A stretch of 33,331 bases of DNA from Synechococcus sp. 8F6 (GCF_002252665.1 NZ_NQKZ01000021.1:1-33331), one strand, 5' to 3'; positions 1-7,733 are shown, numbered from the stretch's first letter. Program-made: numbers and translations. Notes: generated by a model not told the origin, from the sequence alone.

Positions 1-71
<71 letters not shown>

Positions 72-166
72 TGGAGGCGATTTGGGTTTGTGAAACAGAA
101 CGTTCAACAGGTCGCAAAGCCCTCAGAGATGAGCTTCCCGGGGAAGGCACACCAGGACCTTGGGCA

Positions 167-193
167 CGGGCACGTTCAAACCGTTAGTGCCCG
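167..193 (+). other. Inverted repeat upstream of bioF
   Basis: A 7-bp arm CGGGCAC (167-173) is matched by GTGCCCG (187-193) around a 13-nt loop, ending 25 nt before the proposed bioF start. No T-tract follows, so it does not look like an intrinsic terminator. It could be a leader hairpin or operator of the biotin operon, or chance in GC-rich DNA. Nothing else recognisable is seen in 72-218, and no convincing -10/-35 pair was found. Confidence 0.3.
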
Positions 194-218
194 CCCTGTC
201 CTAGGCGCGATCTAGCGT

Positions 219-1469
219 TTGGACACTGCGGTCGGATCATTGGGATCAAGGCCATTGGGATGGAGCGCATCAGAGAGCAGCGACCCGTCCGCCCACTGGC
301 GGCAGGAGCTGCAGCGCCAGCTCGCGGACCTTCCCGAGCAGCGCCGGCGCGCCCTGCGCAGCTTTGAACCCGCTGACGCCGCAGCCCTCCGAACCAGCGC
401 CGCAGCCCCCCTGCTCGATCTGGCCAGCAACGACTACCTCGGACTGAGCCGCCACCCCGCCCTGGTGGCCGCGGCCCAGGCCGCCGCCGCGGGGGAGGGC
501 GTGGGCGCCGGCGCCTCAAGGCTGGTGAGCGGCAGCCGGCCGGCCCATGCCGCACTGGAAGCGGCCCTGGCGCGTTGGCTGGGCCGCGAGCGGGCGCTGC
601 TGTTCCCCAGCGGCTTCCAGGCCAACCTGGCGGCCGTGGCCGCTCTGGTCGATCGCCACAGCCTGGTGCTGGCCGATCGGCTCATTCACCAGTCCCTGCT
701 CACGGGGGTGCGGGCCAGCGGCGCCGGGCTGCAGCGCTTTGCCCACAACAACCTGGCCGATCTGGATCGTCGGCTCCAGGCCGCCCGACGGGAACGCCCC
801 AACCAACGGCTGCTGGTGCTGAGCGAAAGCCTGTTCTCGATGGAGGGCTCCAGTCCAGATGTAGCGGCCCTGGCGGCCCTGTGCGCTGGCCACGGCGCCG
901 CGCTGCTGCTCGATGAAGCCCATGCCCTCGGGGTGCTCGGCCCCGGCGGACGGGGGCTGGGCTATGGCCTCAATGGGGAGGGGGGGCAGCCGGAGATCGC
1001 CCTGATCAGCGGCACCTTCGGCAAAGCCTTCGGCAGCGGCGGGGCGTTTCTGGCTGGCGACACCCTGGTGATGGAGTGGCTGCTGCAGTTCAGCGGACCC
1101 TTCCGCTACACCACCGCCCTGGCTCCGCCCCTGGCCGCCGGCGCCCTGGCCGCCCTGCACCAGATCCAGGCCGAGCCCCACGGCCCGGCGCTGCTGCAAC
1201 GAGCCGAGCGCTGGCGCACCGCCCTGGAGGCCGCGGGCTGGCCGCGTCCCCCCGGGGTGGGGCCGATCCTGCCGCTGCTGGTAGGCGACGACCGCGCCGC
1301 CCTGGCCCTGCAACACCGGCTGGAGGCCGCCGGACTGTTGAGCGTGGCGATCCGCCCGCCCACCGTGCCGGAGGGCACGGCGCGCTTGCGGTTGGTGCTG
1401 CGTCACGACCTGCCAGCCGGCACATTGGGGCGGTTGCTGGCCGCCCTGGGAGACCCACCATGCAGGTGA
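219..1469 (+). CDS. bioF: 8-amino-7-oxononanoate synthase (BioF)
   Basis: PLP-dependent enzyme of the alpha-oxoamine synthase family. It condenses pimeloyl-[ACP] with L-alanine to give 8-amino-7-oxononanoate, the first ring-assembly step of biotin synthesis, in the cytosol. Visible family motifs are LASNDYLGL near the N-terminus, a Gly/Ser-rich substrate segment (GAGASRLVSGSRPAH), LLLDEAHALGVLGPGGRG with the PLP-contacting Asp and His, and GTFGKAFGSGG holding the likely Schiff-base Lys269. The start is uncertain: an in-frame TAG at 213-215 limits it, and only TTG codons (219, 240, 255) precede the conserved region. TTG 219 gives 416 residues, somewhat longer than the usual 380-400. The stop region overlaps the next gene by 10 nt, making this the first gene of a tightly coupled operon. 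Confidence 0.93.
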   Translation: MDTAVGSLGSRPLGWSASESSDPSAHWRQELQRQLADLPEQRRRALRSFEPADAAALRTSAAAPLLDLASNDYLGLSRHPALVAAAQAAAAGEGVGAGASRLVSGSRPAHAALEAALARWLGRERALLFPSGFQANLAAVAALVDRHSLVLADRLIHQSLLTGVRASGAGLQRFAHNNLADLDRRLQAARRERPNQRLLVLSESLFSMEGSSPDVAALAALCAGHGAALLLDEAHALGVLGPGGRGLGYGLNGEGGQPEIALISGTFGKAFGSGGAFLAGDTLVMEWLLQFSGPFRYTTALAPPLAAGALAALHQIQAEPHGPALLQRAERWRTALEAAGWPRPPGVGPILPLLVGDDRAALALQHRLEAAGLLSVAIRPPTVPEGTARLRLVLRHDLPAGTLGRLLAALGDPPCR

Positions 1470-2143
1470 TCGCCATGCACGGCTGGGCCGGCGATGCCCA
1501 GGGCTGGGAACCGTTCCAGGCCGCCTGGCAGCAGCGCAGCTGGGGCTGGCAGTGCGGCGAACGGGGCTTCGGACAGCAGCCCCCCAAGGCTGTGGCCTGG
1601 CAGCAGGGAGCTGGGCCGCGGGTGCTGATCGCCCACTCGCTCGGCCCCCATCTGGTGCCGCCCGCCGTGCTGGAGCAAGCCGACGCGGTGGTGCTGCTAG
1701 CCAGCTTCGGCCGCTTCGTGCCCGAGGGTCCCGCCGGCCGCCGGCTGCGCGCCGCGGTGGCGGCCATGGCCGAGCAGCTGGCCTCCGCCCAGGCCGGCGC
1801 CATGCTGGAGAGCTTTTTGGAGCGGGCGGCAGCCCCCCAGCCGGTCAACCTGCTGCCGCCTGGCATCACCGCGGCCCCCCTGACCGAAGCCGGTCGGCAA
1901 CGGTTGGCGCAAGACCTGGCCCTGTTGGCCGCCACCGCCGGCCTGCCCCCGGCGTTTCCGGCCCGCGCCCGGGTGTTGATCGTGGAGGGGGGCGCCGATC
2001 AGATCGTGGTGCCCGAGGCGCGCGCGCTGCTGCGCGACGCCCTGCCTACCGCCGACCGGCTCAGCCTGGCCGGGGTGGGGCACTGCCTGCTGAGCCCGGC
2101 GTTGATGCCCCTGGTATGCAGATGGATCGAGGCTCTGGCATGA
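1460..2143 (+). CDS. bioK: Pimeloyl-ACP methyl ester carboxylesterase, BioK type (alpha/beta hydrolase)
   Basis: Small alpha/beta-hydrolase of 227 residues. By position between bioF and bioC, it is expected to cleave the methyl ester of pimeloyl-ACP methyl ester, ending the BioC-initiated pimelate pathway and releasing pimeloyl-ACP for BioF. The catalytic triad is readable: nucleophile Ser60 in IAHSLG, Asp180 in EGGADQIV, and His208 in GVGHCLLS. The N-terminal MHGWAGDAQGW supplies the oxyanion-hole HGW. In picocyanobacteria a distinct esterase called BioK replaces E. coli BioH, and the bioF-bioK-bioC order matches that known arrangement. The assignment to BioK rather than BioH or BioG rests on this context and on the taxon, not on an alignment. 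ATG 1460 overlaps the bioF stop, and the gene ends in an ATGA overlap with bioC. Confidence 0.78.
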   Translation: MQVIAMHGWAGDAQGWEPFQAAWQQRSWGWQCGERGFGQQPPKAVAWQQGAGPRVLIAHSLGPHLVPPAVLEQADAVVLLASFGRFVPEGPAGRRLRAAVAAMAEQLASAQAGAMLESFLERAAAPQPVNLLPPGITAAPLTEAGRQRLAQDLALLAATAGLPPAFPARARVLIVEGGADQIVVPEARALLRDALPTADRLSLAGVGHCLLSPALMPLVCRWIEALA

Positions 2144-2931
2144 ACCCAGCTGCCGCCCCCAATCCAACCTTCAGCCACCAGGTGAGTGCCCGCTTCGCGC
2201 GGCAGGCCCACCACTACACCCAGCAGGCCCGGCTGCAGCAGGGGGTGGCCTGGCGCCTGGCCCACCTCTGCCGAGCGCTGCCCCTGCCCGACGGTCCACG
2301 GGCCGACCTGGGCGCCGGCAGTGGACTGGTGGGGCAGGCCCTGCGCCACCAGGGCGACCACCAACCCCTGCTGCAGCTGGATCTCTGCCCCGCGCTGCTA
2401 AGCCACAACCCCCTGGCGGCCCCCAGCAACCAACTGGTGTGGGACCTCAACCAGCCCCTGCCCGAGCAGCTGCAGCACGCCGCCCTGCTCACCTCCAGCT
2501 TTGCCCTGCAGTGGCTCGACGATCCCGCCCGCCATCTGCGGCACTGGTGCGGCCAGTTGCAACCCGGTGGCTGGCTGGCAGTGGCCGTGCCCACGAGCGG
2601 CAGCTTCCCCCAGTGGCACCGCGCCGCCGCCGCTGCCGGCGTGCCCTGCACGGCCCTGGATCTGCCCAATGCCGAAGCGCTGCTGGCCGCCAGCGCCCAA
2701 GGGGGGCTGCGCCTGCGCCACTGCCACCGGCTGCAGTTCAGCCGCGGCTACGGCAGCAGCCTGGGCTTCCTGCAGCAGCTGAAAACCCTCGGAGCGGGCA
2801 CCAGCCGCTCGGGCCGCCTGAGCCCAGCCCAACTGCGCCGGCTGCTCGACTGCTGGCCCAGCGACGGCCAAGTCAGCTGGGAGGTGTTGCTGCTGCTGGG
2901 CCAACGCCCCAACCAAGCCCCCAGCCCATGA
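2140..2931 (+). CDS. bioC: Malonyl-ACP O-methyltransferase (BioC)
   Basis: SAM-dependent class I methyltransferase of 263 residues. BioC methylates the free carboxyl of malonyl-ACP so that fatty acid synthesis can elongate it to pimeloyl-ACP methyl ester. The glycine-rich SAM loop ADLGAGSGLVG lies at residues 55-65. The motif-IV-like LLTSSFALQWLDDP and the later LQPGGWLAVAVPTSGSF follow the BioC pattern, including the S-F-A-L-QW signature. The N-terminal FARQAHHYTQQARLQ is the usual BioC lead-in. ATG 2140 overlaps the bioK TGA (ATGA). Two in-frame upstream ATGs (2116, 2122) are possible but would overlap bioK further. The stop overlaps the bioD start, again as ATGA. Confidence is high because the motifs and the operon position agree. 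Confidence 0.92.
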   Translation: MNPAAAPNPTFSHQVSARFARQAHHYTQQARLQQGVAWRLAHLCRALPLPDGPRADLGAGSGLVGQALRHQGDHQPLLQLDLCPALLSHNPLAAPSNQLVWDLNQPLPEQLQHAALLTSSFALQWLDDPARHLRHWCGQLQPGGWLAVAVPTSGSFPQWHRAAAAAGVPCTALDLPNAEALLAASAQGGLRLRHCHRLQFSRGYGSSLGFLQQLKTLGAGTSRSGRLSPAQLRRLLDCWPSDGQVSWEVLLLLGQRPNQAPSP

Positions 2932-3584
2932 ACCACCGCCACCCCCAGCTGGTGATCTGCGGCACCGACACTGACGTGGGCAAAACGGTGGTGAGCGCCC
3001 TGGTGGTGCAGGGCCTGGGCGCTCACTACTGGAAGCCCGTACAGAGCGGCCTCGAGGGGGGCGGCGACAGCGGTCGGCTGCAGGCCCTGCTGCAGCTACC
3101 GGCCGAACGGCTGCTGCGGGAGGCCTACCGACTGCAGACGCCGGTGTCGCCCCATTGGGCCGCCGAGCAGGAGGGCCTCACGATCGACCCGGCCCGACTG
3201 GCCCTGCCGGTGGTGAATGCCCCGTTGGTGGTGGAGACCGCTGGCGGGCTGCTGGTGCCGCTGCGCCGCGACTGGCTGCAGATCGAGCAGCTGGCCGCCT
3301 GGGGGCTGCCGGTGCTGCTGGTGGCCCGCAGCGGCCTGGGCACCCTCAACCACACCCTGCTGTCGGTGGAAGCCCTGCGCCGCCGCGGCATTCCGCTTCT
3401 GGGCCTGGTGCTCAACGGGCCGCTCCACCCCGACAACCCCCGCACCCTGGCCGCCCTGGCCCAGACGCCCGTGCTGGCCCAGTTGCCACCGCTGGAGCCC
3501 CTCACCGCCGGGGAGCTGGCCCGCCAATGGCAGATCCAACGGCTGGGCGATACTTTCATCAAGGCTTTGGCCACCCACCGATAA
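2928..3584 (+). CDS. bioD: Dethiobiotin synthetase (BioD)
   Basis: ATP-dependent carboxylase of 218 residues that closes the ureido ring of 7,8-diaminopelargonate to give dethiobiotin. The modified P-loop GTDTDVGKT is at residues 12-20. The KPVQSG motif at 36-41 carries the carbamate-site lysine. ETAGGLLVPL and a LNGPLHPDNPRTL nucleotide-specificity region follow in the expected order. The start ATG 2928 overlaps the bioC stop. In many picocyanobacteria bioA follows bioD; here a small membrane protein follows instead, and neither bioA nor bioB is in the window. The diaminopelargonate step must therefore be encoded elsewhere, by BioA or by the cyanobacterial BioU. Confidence 0.95.
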   Translation: MNHRHPQLVICGTDTDVGKTVVSALVVQGLGAHYWKPVQSGLEGGGDSGRLQALLQLPAERLLREAYRLQTPVSPHWAAEQEGLTIDPARLALPVVNAPLVVETAGGLLVPLRRDWLQIEQLAAWGLPVLLVARSGLGTLNHTLLSVEALRRRGIPLLGLVLNGPLHPDNPRTLAALAQTPVLAQLPPLEPLTAGELARQWQIQRLGDTFIKALATHR

Positions 3585-3597
3585 GCATGCAACCCGG

Positions 3598-3753
3598 ATG
3601 ACCAAACAACACTGGCTGGTGAGTGGCGTGCTGGTGCTGTTGTGCGGTGGTGTGTTGGTGCTGTTCACCGACGTGGAGGATTCGCTGGTGCGCTGGGTCA
3701 ATTGCGGACCCGTGTCCACGGCCAGCGAGCGCCGCAGTGACATCTGCCGCTGA
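3598..3753 (+). CDS. Small single-pass membrane protein (51 aa), unknown function
   Basis: Not recognised as a named family. The 51-residue product has a short polar N-terminus (MTKQHW), one hydrophobic helix at about residues 7-23 (LVSGVLVLLCGGVLVLF), then a charged C-terminal part with Cys36 and Cys50 that could face the lumen or periplasm and form a disulfide. It starts 13 nt after the bioD stop on the same strand, so it is probably the last gene of the biotin operon transcript. The clear membrane segment and compact reading frame support coding. No link to biotin is shown by the sequence. Between its stop and the convergent DUF3143 gene (3754-3823) I see no convincing terminator. Confidence 0.6.
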   Translation: MTKQHWLVSGVLVLLCGGVLVLFTDVEDSLVRWVNCGPVSTASERRSDICR

Positions 3754-3823
3754 GCTCTGGCGCTGACCTCTATCACCGAGCCTGGGCCTGCCCCCTGAAC
3801 GGATCAGAGAAAGCGCTGGACCC

Positions 3824-4090
3824 CTAAGGACCGGCCAGGATCACCGCTTCGGCATCCGCCCGCGACAGGCCGTAGGGAAAGTGGCGCACCGACACTTCGC
3901 CGTCGCGGTGCCAGCTCACCTTGAGTTCCTCCACCTCCAGTTCCACCAGGGCGCTCCAATCGGGACGATGCAGGTCCCAGAGGCAGGAGTTGGCCCGCTG
4001 GCGCCGGGCACCCAGCTGCTCCAGCCAGAGCTCCAGGGCCGGGAGCGGATGGTGATACAGCGGGGTCTGGGGGCTGGGCAACTCGGTCAT
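3824..4090 (-). CDS. DUF3143 family protein
   Basis: An 88-residue soluble protein with the pattern I recognise as DUF3143: PLYHHPLPALELWLEQLGA near the N-terminus, a central SALVELEVEELKVSW strand pair, and the C-terminal FPYGLSRADAEAVILAGP. The family is essentially cyanobacterial and plastid-lineage, and its function is unknown. ATG 4090 overlaps the stop of the upstream J-domain gene (ATGA), so translation is probably coupled. The longer frame reaching 4249 lies inside the J-protein gene and has no family-like sequence, so I reject it. The tight pairing with a J-protein suggests a role in chaperone-linked folding or assembly, but this is inference only. Confidence 0.8.
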   Translation of the reverse strand: MTELPSPQTPLYHHPLPALELWLEQLGARRQRANSCLWDLHRPDWSALVELEVEELKVSWHRDGEVSVRHFPYGLSRADAEAVILAGP

Positions 4091-4599
4091 GGCGCCAACC
4101 CTGTCATGGCGCCGGTGGCATTGGCGGCCTGCGCCTGCGTCCACCAACTGGGCCACTGCACCAGCTCGGCACCGCGCATCCAGGCCACACCCACCCCAAG
4201 CACCAGGCTCAGCACCAGGGCAAACCCCAGCAGCAGCAGGGCTAACCACTCCCCGCCGGAGAGATCCCGACGCACCGAGGTCGGCCGAGGGACATCCCCC
4301 GCCAGCGACGGCGGGGATGGCGGCAACGGTGCTGGGGAGGGATGGAGCTGGGCGTCGTAACGCTGGCGCAACACAGGATCACTGAGCACCGCATAGGCCT
4401 GTTGCAGGCGCTGAAAGGCAGCGGCCGCTTCGCCTGCCGGCAAAACGGTGGTGTCGGGGTGATACCGCTTGCTCAACCCGCGGAAGGCCTGGCGCAGCTC
4501 CTGGCGCGAGGCCGTCTCCGGCACCTGCAGCAGCGCGTAGTGGCTGGGCCGGGAGCTGGATGGCGAGCTGGGTGGTGGGCTGGAAGAGGAGCTGGCCAA
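4087..4599 (-). CDS. Membrane-anchored J-domain (DnaJ-like) protein
   Basis: A 170-residue J-protein. After a Ser/Pro-rich N-terminus, the J domain spans about residues 19-85 with the HPD tripeptide at 47-49 (KRYHPDTT), which is the Hsp70-stimulating site, and the usual helix IV ending [11 protein letters not shown] Pro-rich linker follows, then one transmembrane helix at about 118-140, then a short tail. There is no Gly/Phe region or zinc finger, so this is a type III co-chaperone that would recruit DnaK to a membrane. The start is TTG 4599, with no ATG or GTG before the J domain, so the exact N-terminus is uncertain. It is divergent from rsmG with 95 nt between proposed starts and overlaps the DUF3143 gene at its end. 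Confidence 0.85.
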   Translation of the reverse strand: MASSSSSPPPSSPSSSRPSHYALLQVPETASRQELRQAFRGLSKRYHPDTTVLPAGEAAAAFQRLQQAYAVLSDPVLRQRYDAQLHPSPAPLPPSPPSLAGDVPRPTSVRRDLSGGEWLALLLLGFALVLSLVLGVGVAWMRGAELVQWPSWWTQAQAANATGAMTGLAP

Positions 4600-4694
4600 G
4601 GAGACGGCAGCGGCAAGGGAAGCGGGACTGCGAGATCCGGCGGGGAGATCCGTTCTGCGGGATCCTAGAGATCACAACCCCACTGCCAGGCTGG

Positions 4695-5471
4695 ATGGCC
4701 CCCACCCTCACCGGCAACGCCCTCTGGCAAGAACTCGGCTGGCAGCCCAGCTCCGGCCAGGAGCAGCTGCTGGCCGAGCTGCAGGAGCAGCTGCGCCAGT
4801 GGAACCGCAAGCTCAACCTGACCCGGCTGGTGGAAGGCGACGACTTCTGGATCGCCCAGGTGTTCGACAGCCTCTGGCCCCTGGTGCCCCTGCTGCAGAC
4901 GGAGGCCGCCCAGGCGCCCCTCCGGTTGATCGATGTGGGCACCGGCGGCGGCTTCCCCGGCCTGGCGGTGGCGATCGCCTTTCCCCAGGCCCAGCTGACC
5001 CTGGTGGATTCAGTGGGCCGCAAGGTGGAGGCCGTGCAGGCCATGGCCGACACCCTGGGGCTGGGCGAACGGGTGCAGCTGCGCTGCGAGCGGATTGAAC
5101 GCACAGGGCGGCAGAAGGCCTGCCGCGGCCAATTCGACTGGGCCCTGGCCCGGGCTGTGGCCAGTGCGCCGGTGGTGGCCGAATACCTGGTGCCACTGCT
5201 GCACCCCAACGGCCTGGCGCTGCTGTATCGCGGCCAGTGGTCGCCGGCGGATCAGCGCGAGCTCGACGCCGCCCTGGCCCCCCTGAAGGCCCGCACCGAC
5301 CAGTGCCTGAATCGGGAACTCCCCCACGGCCGGGGCATTCGCCACGCGCTGCTGGTGAAGCCCCTAGCCCCTTGTCCCCCCGCCTACCCCCGAGCGGTCG
5401 GAGTCCCGGCCAAGCAACCGCTGGGAGCCGCAGCCACAACGGCAGCCGTCACGAGCCCATCAGCCGGGTGA
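4695..5471 (+). CDS. rsmG: 16S rRNA (guanine527-N7)-methyltransferase RsmG
   Basis: A 258-residue SAM-dependent methyltransferase that makes m7G527 in the 530 loop of 16S rRNA. The signature is clear: [10 protein letters not shown] at about 36-45, a SAM-binding [20 protein letters not shown] at about 78-97, [11 protein letters not shown] at 104-114, and a later [11 protein letters not shown] segment. The family is often called GidB, and loss causes low-level streptomycin resistance in other bacteria. ATG 4695 was chosen because the domain begins right after it; the frame is open to 4560, but that extension is Arg-rich and unlike the family. The last 23 nt overlap the convergent aldo/keto reductase gene. 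Confidence 0.95.
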   Translation: MAPTLTGNALWQELGWQPSSGQEQLLAELQEQLRQWNRKLNLTRLVEGDDFWIAQVFDSLWPLVPLLQTEAAQAPLRLIDVGTGGGFPGLAVAIAFPQAQLTLVDSVGRKVEAVQAMADTLGLGERVQLRCERIERTGRQKACRGQFDWALARAVASAPVVAEYLVPLLHPNGLALLYRGQWSPADQRELDAALAPLKARTDQCLNRELPHGRGIRHALLVKPLAPCPPAYPRAVGVPAKQPLGAAATTAAVTSPSAG

Positions 5472-6663
5472 CGGTCTGGCCGCCCAGGCGGCTGCGCAGG
5501 CCCCGCAGGATCGCGGGGATCTGATCGACCCAAGGGCTGCGGGCGAGAGCGGCCCGCAGCTCCGCCTCGCTCACCGCGTCGTCGAGAAGGTCGGCATTGC
5601 GGCCGGGAAACCAGTGGCCGCCCTGGCCGAGCAACCCGTAGCGGGCCCGGGCAAAGCCCTCGAGATCCCAGGCCTCGAGGAGGTTGTGCAGCCAGAGCAA
5701 CACTTGCACGTTGATCTGCCCCGGCACCTCAGACCACTCCGGCAAGCCCTTCTCCCAGCTGGCCAGCCAGGCCGGATCAAGGGCGTCCCGGCGGGCCTGC
5801 TCCAGGCGCTCGAGCACCGGGGGCACCAGGGCACTGGCCTGGTCCAGCTGCGCCACTGCCTCGATGTGCAGGTCGAGATCTTCAGGACGGGCTGCTCCGA
5901 CGCTGAGAGTATGGACCGCCGGCACCCCTGCAGAACCCAATTCAGACAGGCAGAACAGATCGTTGAAGGTGATCGGGTGCAGCGGCGCGCACAGGGCGCT
6001 CAGGCGAGCGGAGGGCGTATGCAGATGGCCGCCCTTGTCGGTGGGGCTGATCACAAACACCCCCATGTCGTGGGCCTGGGCCAGCGCGATGGCAGGGCGG
6101 TTGTCCTGGCGGATGAAATACCAGTGGAGGTTGATGTAGTCGAAGGCGTCGCTGGCGATCGCCTCGCAGATCAGGGGCAGGGGAGCGTGGGTGGAGAAGC
6201 CCACATGGCCGATCCGGCCCTCGGCCTGCCAGCGCCGCAGCACCTCGCGGCAACCGGCGGGCCGCAGGCTCTGCTCGAGGTGCTCCGGTTGATTGAGGCC
6301 GTGGAGCGTCACCAGATCCACCCACGCCACCCCGAGGCGCTCAAAGCTGGTGCGCAGCTCGGCCTCAAAGGCCTCCGGCTCCGGGTGGGGCGGCACCTTG
6401 GTCTGCAGGATGCGCAGGGGATCGGGCACCTGGTCGAGCAGCCAGCCCAGCTGCCGCTCCGAAGTGCCGTAGTGACGGGCCGTCTCGATGTGGTGGAAGC
6501 CCGCCGGCACCGCCTTCTCCAGGATGGTGCGCAGGTTGGCCTGACTCGCCGCGGTGATCTGATCGGGCGGCAGGTCGGTCCAGCTCTGCTGAAAGCGCAT
6601 GCAGCCCAGGGAGAGCATCGGCATGGCCAGCTCGGTGCGGCCGAACCGCCGGGTGGGAAGCAT
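5449..6663 (-). CDS. Aldo/keto reductase (COG1453-like)
   Basis: A 404-residue oxidoreductase with a TIM-barrel aldo/keto reductase domain at about 1-250. The catalytic tetrad reads Glu60 (in HIETARHYG, Glu where classical AKRs have Asp), Tyr65, Lys89 (LQTKV) and His121 (VTLHG). The C-terminal 150 residues resemble the extra domain of the COG1453 branch ([28 protein letters not shown]). Members of that branch often carry a [4Fe-4S] cluster there, but this domain has no cysteine after Cys238. The substrate is unknown. The start shares one base with the upstream ferredoxin stop (TGATG), so the two are co-transcribed and probably coupled. That makes electron transfer between the proteins an attractive but unproven idea. 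Confidence 0.85.
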   Translation of the reverse strand: MLPTRRFGRTELAMPMLSLGCMRFQQSWTDLPPDQITAASQANLRTILEKAVPAGFHHIETARHYGTSERQLGWLLDQVPDPLRILQTKVPPHPEPEAFEAELRTSFERLGVAWVDLVTLHGLNQPEHLEQSLRPAGCREVLRRWQAEGRIGHVGFSTHAPLPLICEAIASDAFDYINLHWYFIRQDNRPAIALAQAHDMGVFVISPTDKGGHLHTPSARLSALCAPLHPITFNDLFCLSELGSAGVPAVHTLSVGAARPEDLDLHIEAVAQLDQASALVPPVLERLEQARRDALDPAWLASWEKGLPEWSEVPGQINVQVLLWLHNLLEAWDLEGFARARYGLLGQGGHWFPGRNADLLDDAVSEAELRAALARSPWVDQIPAILRGLRSRLGGQTVTRLMGS

Positions 6664-7073
6664 CAGGACGACTCCCGCCGCGGCAGGGTGCGCTTGGGAC
6701 GCGCTGGAGAGGGGACCCCCAGGGGCAGGATCTCCTGATCCGCCAGCTGTTGTTGCAGCCTAGGCAGCTGCTCGTAGGCCACCCAATGAATGCAATCGAC
6801 GGGACAGGTGTCGATAGCCTCCTGGATCAGCTCGGTGGTGTCACCGTCCTGGCGGATGGCGCGGGAGCGCCCCCAATCGGGCTCCACCACAAACGTATTG
6901 GTGGCCACATGGGCGCAGTAGCGACAGCCGATGCAGACCGCCTCATCGACCCACACCGCTTTCTGGCGCAGGGAGCCTCCGAGCAGAGGCTCCAGGCCGG
7001 TGCGCTGCGCCTCGGCCCCTGGGGGCATCACTGTGAAAGCCAGTGCTGGATCCACCCTGCCGGAGGAGCTCAC
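6663..7073 (-). CDS. [4Fe-4S] ferredoxin, cyanobacterial type
   Basis: Small electron carrier of up to 136 residues. The cluster ligands are Cys47, Cys50, Cys53 (CIGCRYC) and Cys90 (DTCPVDC), with a fifth cysteine at 94. The whole block CIGCRYCAHVATNTF...GRSRAIRQDGD...IDTCPVDCIHWV is typical of a cyanobacterial and plastid single-cluster ferredoxin family, in plants also found fused to J domains. The N-terminal extension of about 38 residues is not conserved-looking. The start is uncertain: GTG 7073 is the most upstream, and ATG 7028 would give 121 residues; neither has a clear Shine-Dalgarno. It lies 5 nt after ycf35 and overlaps the reductase gene, so it sits inside one minus-strand transcript. 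Confidence 0.9.
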   Translation of the reverse strand: MSSSGRVDPALAFTVMPPGAEAQRTGLEPLLGGSLRQKAVWVDEAVCIGCRYCAHVATNTFVVEPDWGRSRAIRQDGDTTELIQEAIDTCPVDCIHWVAYEQLPRLQQQLADQEILPLGVPSPARPKRTLPRRESS

Positions 7074-7078
7074 AACAG

Positions 7079-7468
7079 CTAGGCCCAGCGGGTCACCACC
7101 AGCTCAATAGTGCCGTCCTGTTGCTGGATCTGCTCACTCACCTGGAAGCCCTCCTCGGCGCTGGCCGCCAGGATGGTGCGCAGGGCATAGCGCTGGTTGA
7201 GCTGGGCGATGAAGCGCTCGACCGGCACCGGCTGCTTCCACAGATCCAGGTCTGTTACGAGCTCATAGCTCCCGGTTTCCGGGTCGAAACGAAACCCGAT
7301 GTCGGCGCCGTTGGGCTGGGCCACTGCCAGTTGGGCCTCCAGCGTCTGGCCGCGGTAGCCGCGCACCGGCAAGGCGCCCTCGCGAGGGTCGAGGCCCAGA
7401 TCCCGGAGCGCCTCCAGCAGGGCCTGGCGATCGCGGAGCTCGGTCTTGATCGTGCTGAAGTGCGACAT
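7079..7468 (-). CDS. ycf35: Ycf35 / DUF1257 family protein
   Basis: A 129-residue protein matching the DUF1257/Ycf35 family of cyanobacteria and red-lineage plastids. It begins MSHFSTIKTEL, contains RGYRGQTLEAQLAVAQPNGADIGFRF, then TDLDLWKQPVPVERFI, and ends with a predicted strand EGFQVSEQIQQQDGTIEL. It has no cysteine and no membrane segment, so it is probably soluble. The function is unknown; retention in plastid genomes suggests a role in photosynthetic metabolism. It is 21 nt downstream of the DUF2997 gene and 5 nt upstream of the ferredoxin, an association I know to be common among cyanobacteria. Confidence 0.9.
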   Translation of the reverse strand: MSHFSTIKTELRDRQALLEALRDLGLDPREGALPVRGYRGQTLEAQLAVAQPNGADIGFRFDPETGSYELVTDLDLWKQPVPVERFIAQLNQRYALRTILAASAEEGFQVSEQIQQQDGTIELVVTRWA

Positions 7469-7489
7469 CGGTTCAGGAGCAGCGACGGT

Positions 7490-7717
7490 TTACAGGGAAG
7501 TGGGATTGGCCAGGGATTGCCCCAGGGGCTGGACCTCGCCTTGAACCTGGTCGTGGGACTGGAAGGCCGCGGCCGTGCGCTCACGCTGTTGTACAGCCCC
7601 GAGCCGGGCCTCGATCCGCTCGGTGAGCTGCTCGCAACCCAACCCCCGCACCCCTTCCACCAACTCTTCAACGCGGCCATCGGGCCGGATCCGAAAACGG
7701 ATGGTGTACTGATCCAT
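7490..7717 (-). CDS. DUF2997 family protein
   Basis: A 75-residue soluble protein with the DUF2997 pattern: an N-terminal beta strand IRFRIRPDGRVEELVEGV, then GCEQLTERIEARLG, then a charged tail. The family is cyanobacterial, with unknown function, and is usually next to ycf35. It begins the block DUF2997-ycf35-ferredoxin-aldo/keto reductase on the minus strand. A TATAAA box sits just upstream (7734-7739), suggesting its own promoter. The upstream HEAT-repeat gene ends 90 nt away. The short length leaves little more to read. Confidence 0.85.
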   Translation of the reverse strand: MDQYTIRFRIRPDGRVEELVEGVRGLGCEQLTERIEARLGAVQQRERTAAAFQSHDQVQGEVQPLGQSLANPTSL

Positions 7718-7733
7718 CCCAGGCCTGGACAGG

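Noticed and set aside
4560-4694. N-terminal extension of RsmG
   Set aside because: The extra 45 residues are Arg/Trp-rich, overlap the divergent J-protein start region and do not resemble RsmG; ATG 4695 fits the family.
5614-6738. A 374-codon plus-strand frame opposite the aldo/keto reductase
   Set aside because: The reductase and ferredoxin motifs on the minus strand are clear; the plus-strand product is Gln/Gly/His-rich shadow sequence.
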